Below the pieces are notes generated by a model. It did not search any database. It was not told the DNA's origin and worked only from the letters and a program-made list of their open reading frames with translations. Made by a program: the position numbers and the translations under genes. Below, piece after piece: positions 62,414 to 64,000 of a stretch of 64,000 nt of DNA. Position 1 is the first letter of the stretch. The number at the start of each line of letters is the position of its first letter. Source of the DNA: Nonomuraea jiangxiensis (lineage in GTDB: Bacteria; Actinomycetota; Actinomycetes; Streptosporangiales; Streptosporangiaceae). The stretch covers positions 8,885-72,884 of the forward strand of contig NZ_FNDJ01000029.1 of assembly GCF_900099965.1 (NCBI RefSeq), in the 5' to 3' direction.

Positions 62414-63715
62414 TCAGGCGGGAGCCTCCTGGGCGGTCGCCTCCCTGCGGGCCTGCTCCGCCAGGGCGTGCTCGCTCGTCCTGGCGTCATATCGGCGGAA
62501 CTTCGGGAGTGCGGCGCCCAACGCCAGGACGCCGGCCACGCACAGCAGGCCGCCCGCGCCGAGGGCGAAGCGGGTGCCGCCGAAGTTGGCCATCAGGCCG
62601 GCCCGGGCGTCGCCGAGCATCGGGCCGCTGGCGTAGGAGAGGAGCTCGATGCCCGCCAGCCGGCCGCGCAGTTCCTGGGGGATCGTCTGGTTCCACATGG
62701 TCATGCGGAAGATGCCGCTGATCATGTCGGCCGCTCCGGCCAGCGCGAGGCCGATGAAGACCAGCCAGACGTTGGGGGCCAGGGCGGTCAGCCCCATCAC
62801 CGCCCCCCACGCCGTGGCCGCGATGATCACGCCGAGGCCGTGGCGCCGCACGCGGGTGGTCCAGCCGCCGGTGACCGAGGCGATCAGGGCACCCACGGCG
62901 GCGGCCGAGTAGAGCAGCCCCAGGGCTTGGGGCGAGTCCAGCTCGTCGGCCAGGAAGGGGAACAACGCCGTCGACATCGCGAACACCATCGCCGCGATGT
63001 CCACCAGGTAGGTCCCCATCAGGTCGCGGCGGCCCACGGCATAGCGCACGCCCTCCACCAGGGACTTCAGCGACGCCGGTGCGGCGTCCTCGGCGGCGGG
63101 CAGCGACCGGATCCGCCAGAGCAGTGCCAGGGACAGCAGGAAGCTCAGCGAGTCGAGGCCGTAGGCCAGCCCAGGGCCGTACGCGGTCACCAGCAGGCCG
63201 CCGAGGGCCGGGGCCACGATGGCGCCGAAATTCCACCGCATGCTGGACAGTACGGCCGCCGCGGCCTGCTGGTCGTGCCTGACCACCTGCTGGAACACGG
63301 CCTCCAGGCTGGGGCGCTGCAGGCAGGTGATGCCGGTGGAGACCGCGCCCAGCACGTACAGGACCCAGACCTGGGGGTCGGGGAGGAGCGCGTTGACCAT
63401 GAGGGCCGTCGAGGTCCCCAGGAGGCCCAGCTCGCTGAGGAGGATGATCTTGCGGCGGTCCAGCGCGTCGGCGATCGCGCCACCCCACAGGCCGCACACC
63501 ACCATCGGCACGAACGCCGCCAGGCTCACCAGGCCGACCGCCAGGTAGGAGTCGGTCAGCTGCTTCATCTGGTAAGGCACCGCCACCATGGTGATCATGG
63601 TGCCGAACATGGTGATGACGCCGGAGGCGAAGAGCAAGCGGTAGTCGCGCGAGTCCCGTAGCGGGCTGACGTCGATGGAGAGCTGGCGGGCGAGCCGTTT
63701 CAGTGGGTCGAGCAC
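62414..63715 (-). CDS. MFS transporter (EntS-like)
   Basis: 433 residues, 12 predicted transmembrane helices. Motif A-like loop WGGAIADALDRRKII after helix 2 and RFALGAGGLLCVAG near the end. It resembles MFS_3 (EntS-type) exporters of siderophores or drugs, but no biosynthetic cluster is adjacent. Convergent with the metallophosphoesterase gene. Confidence 0.85.
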   Translation of the reverse strand: MLDPLKRLARQLSIDVSPLRDSRDYRLLFASGVITMFGTMITMVAVPYQMKQLTDSYLAVGLVSLAAFVPMVVCGLWGGAIADALDRRKIILLSELGLLGTSTALMVNALLPDPQVWVLYVLGAVSTGITCLQRPSLEAVFQQVVRHDQQAAAAVLSSMRWNFGAIVAPALGGLLVTAYGPGLAYGLDSLSFLLSLALLWRIRSLPAAEDAAPASLKSLVEGVRYAVGRRDLMGTYLVDIAAMVFAMSTALFPFLADELDSPQALGLLYSAAAVGALIASVTGGWTTRVRRHGLGVIIAATAWGAVMGLTALAPNVWLVFIGLALAGAADMISGIFRMTMWNQTIPQELRGRLAGIELLSYASGPMLGDARAGLMANFGGTRFALGAGGLLCVAGVLALGAALPKFRRYDARTSEHALAEQARREATAQEAPA

Positions 63716-63776
63716 GGAACAAGAGTCTGTTGGGCATGCCGAGGAGCGGGCAAACCATTTTTCGCCGGGACGGGTT

Positions 63777-63802
63777 CAGGCCCCCGGGACGCCGGGGGCC
63801 TG
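63777..63802 (-). terminator. Hairpin downstream of the NTF2-like gene
   Basis: CAGGCCCCCGG at 63777-63787 pairs perfectly with 63792-63802 around GACG, between two minus-strand genes, just past the stop at 63815. Confidence 0.6.
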
Positions 63803-63814
63803 AGGGGGTGGCGG

Positions 63815-64000
63815 TCAGGCGGTGGGGACCTTGTCCAGGAAGCCCAGGACCTTGCGGATGCGGCCGTCCTCGGCCAGCTCCACCACGTCGAAGCCGATGG
63901 CGACCGGCTCTCCGCCCGCCGGGCCCAGGTGCCAGGTGAAGCGGGCGATGTGGTGGTGGGTCTCGTACACCTCGCCCGGGGTGAAGACCAGGCCGGGGAA
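63815..64000 (-). CDS. NTF2/SnoaL-like protein (partial)
   Basis: Only the last 61 codons are in the window. The visible sequence includes YETHHHIARFTWHLGPAGGEP and FDVVELAEDGRIRKVLGFLDKVP, the typical final strands of the nuclear-transport-factor-2/SnoaL fold. The reaction cannot be told. The start lies beyond the window edge. Confidence 0.7.
   Translation of the reverse strand, partial: FPGLVFTPGEVYETHHHIARFTWHLGPAGGEPVAIGFDVVELAEDGRIRKVLGFLDKVPTA

Overview
High-GC actinobacterial chromosome, most likely family Streptosporangiaceae (Nonomuraea/Streptosporangium-like). The grounds are the GC bias, frequent GTG/TTG starts, four-base ATGA/GTGA gene overlaps, TANNNT -10 boxes placed for leaderless starts, and conserved actinobacterial gene order. 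It is essentially core chromosome: I see no tRNA or rRNA gene, prophage, IS element, CRISPR array or integrated plasmid.

Layout. 1-676: GC-rich minisatellite DNA without a credible gene. 677-4174: NAD(P)-binding protein divergent from an Rrf2-type regulator, a GNAT acetyltransferase, an Asp23-family protein and a HIT-family protein. 4192-10358: minus-strand block (alkaline-phosphatase-like membrane protein, GH10-like hydrolase, EF-G2) that separates the HIT gene from the phosphatidylinositol mannoside operon. 10506-13700: pgsA, patA, pimA and a LemA-like gene, chained by 4-bp overlaps. 13762-19203: DUF3048 lipoprotein, pdxS, phoD, pdxT, yebC. 19411-22370: a single-polypeptide MalF/MalG-like permease and an Eis-like acetyltransferase, sitting between yebC and ruvC. 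22454-32506: ruvC, ruvA, ruvB, yajC, secD, secF, apt, rel; a 0.7-kb hierarchical repeat array splits ruvA from ruvB.

32586-35927: minus-strand nucleotidyltransferase-cupin fusion, DUF349 protein and a membrane-anchored cyclophilin. 36066-39800: MBL hydrolase, hisS, a 23-codon bridging ORF, aspS; then a second anchored cyclophilin (minus). 40922-51623: DUF2231, rarA, MpaB-like oxygenase, DUF948, a small membrane protein, alaS, ruvX, two tandem mltG genes, aroE. 51756-59092: infC leader with a terminator and a competing hairpin, infC (ATC start), rpmI, rplT, trmH-like methyltransferase, orphan histidine kinase, pheS, pheT. 59132-61532: three tandem Uma2 (DUF820) genes interleaved with a small acidic ORF, partly decayed. 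61649-64000: metallophosphoesterase, MFS transporter and a partial NTF2/SnoaL-like gene.

The genes form functional sets: PI-mannoside lipid synthesis, vitamin B6 synthesis, Holliday-junction processing, Sec export, purine salvage with the stringent response, aminoacyl-tRNA synthesis, peptidoglycan strand termination and translation initiation. The most unusual items are the duplicated hisS-aspS junction, the infC leader, the fused permease, the ruvA/ruvB repeat array and the Uma2 tandem array.
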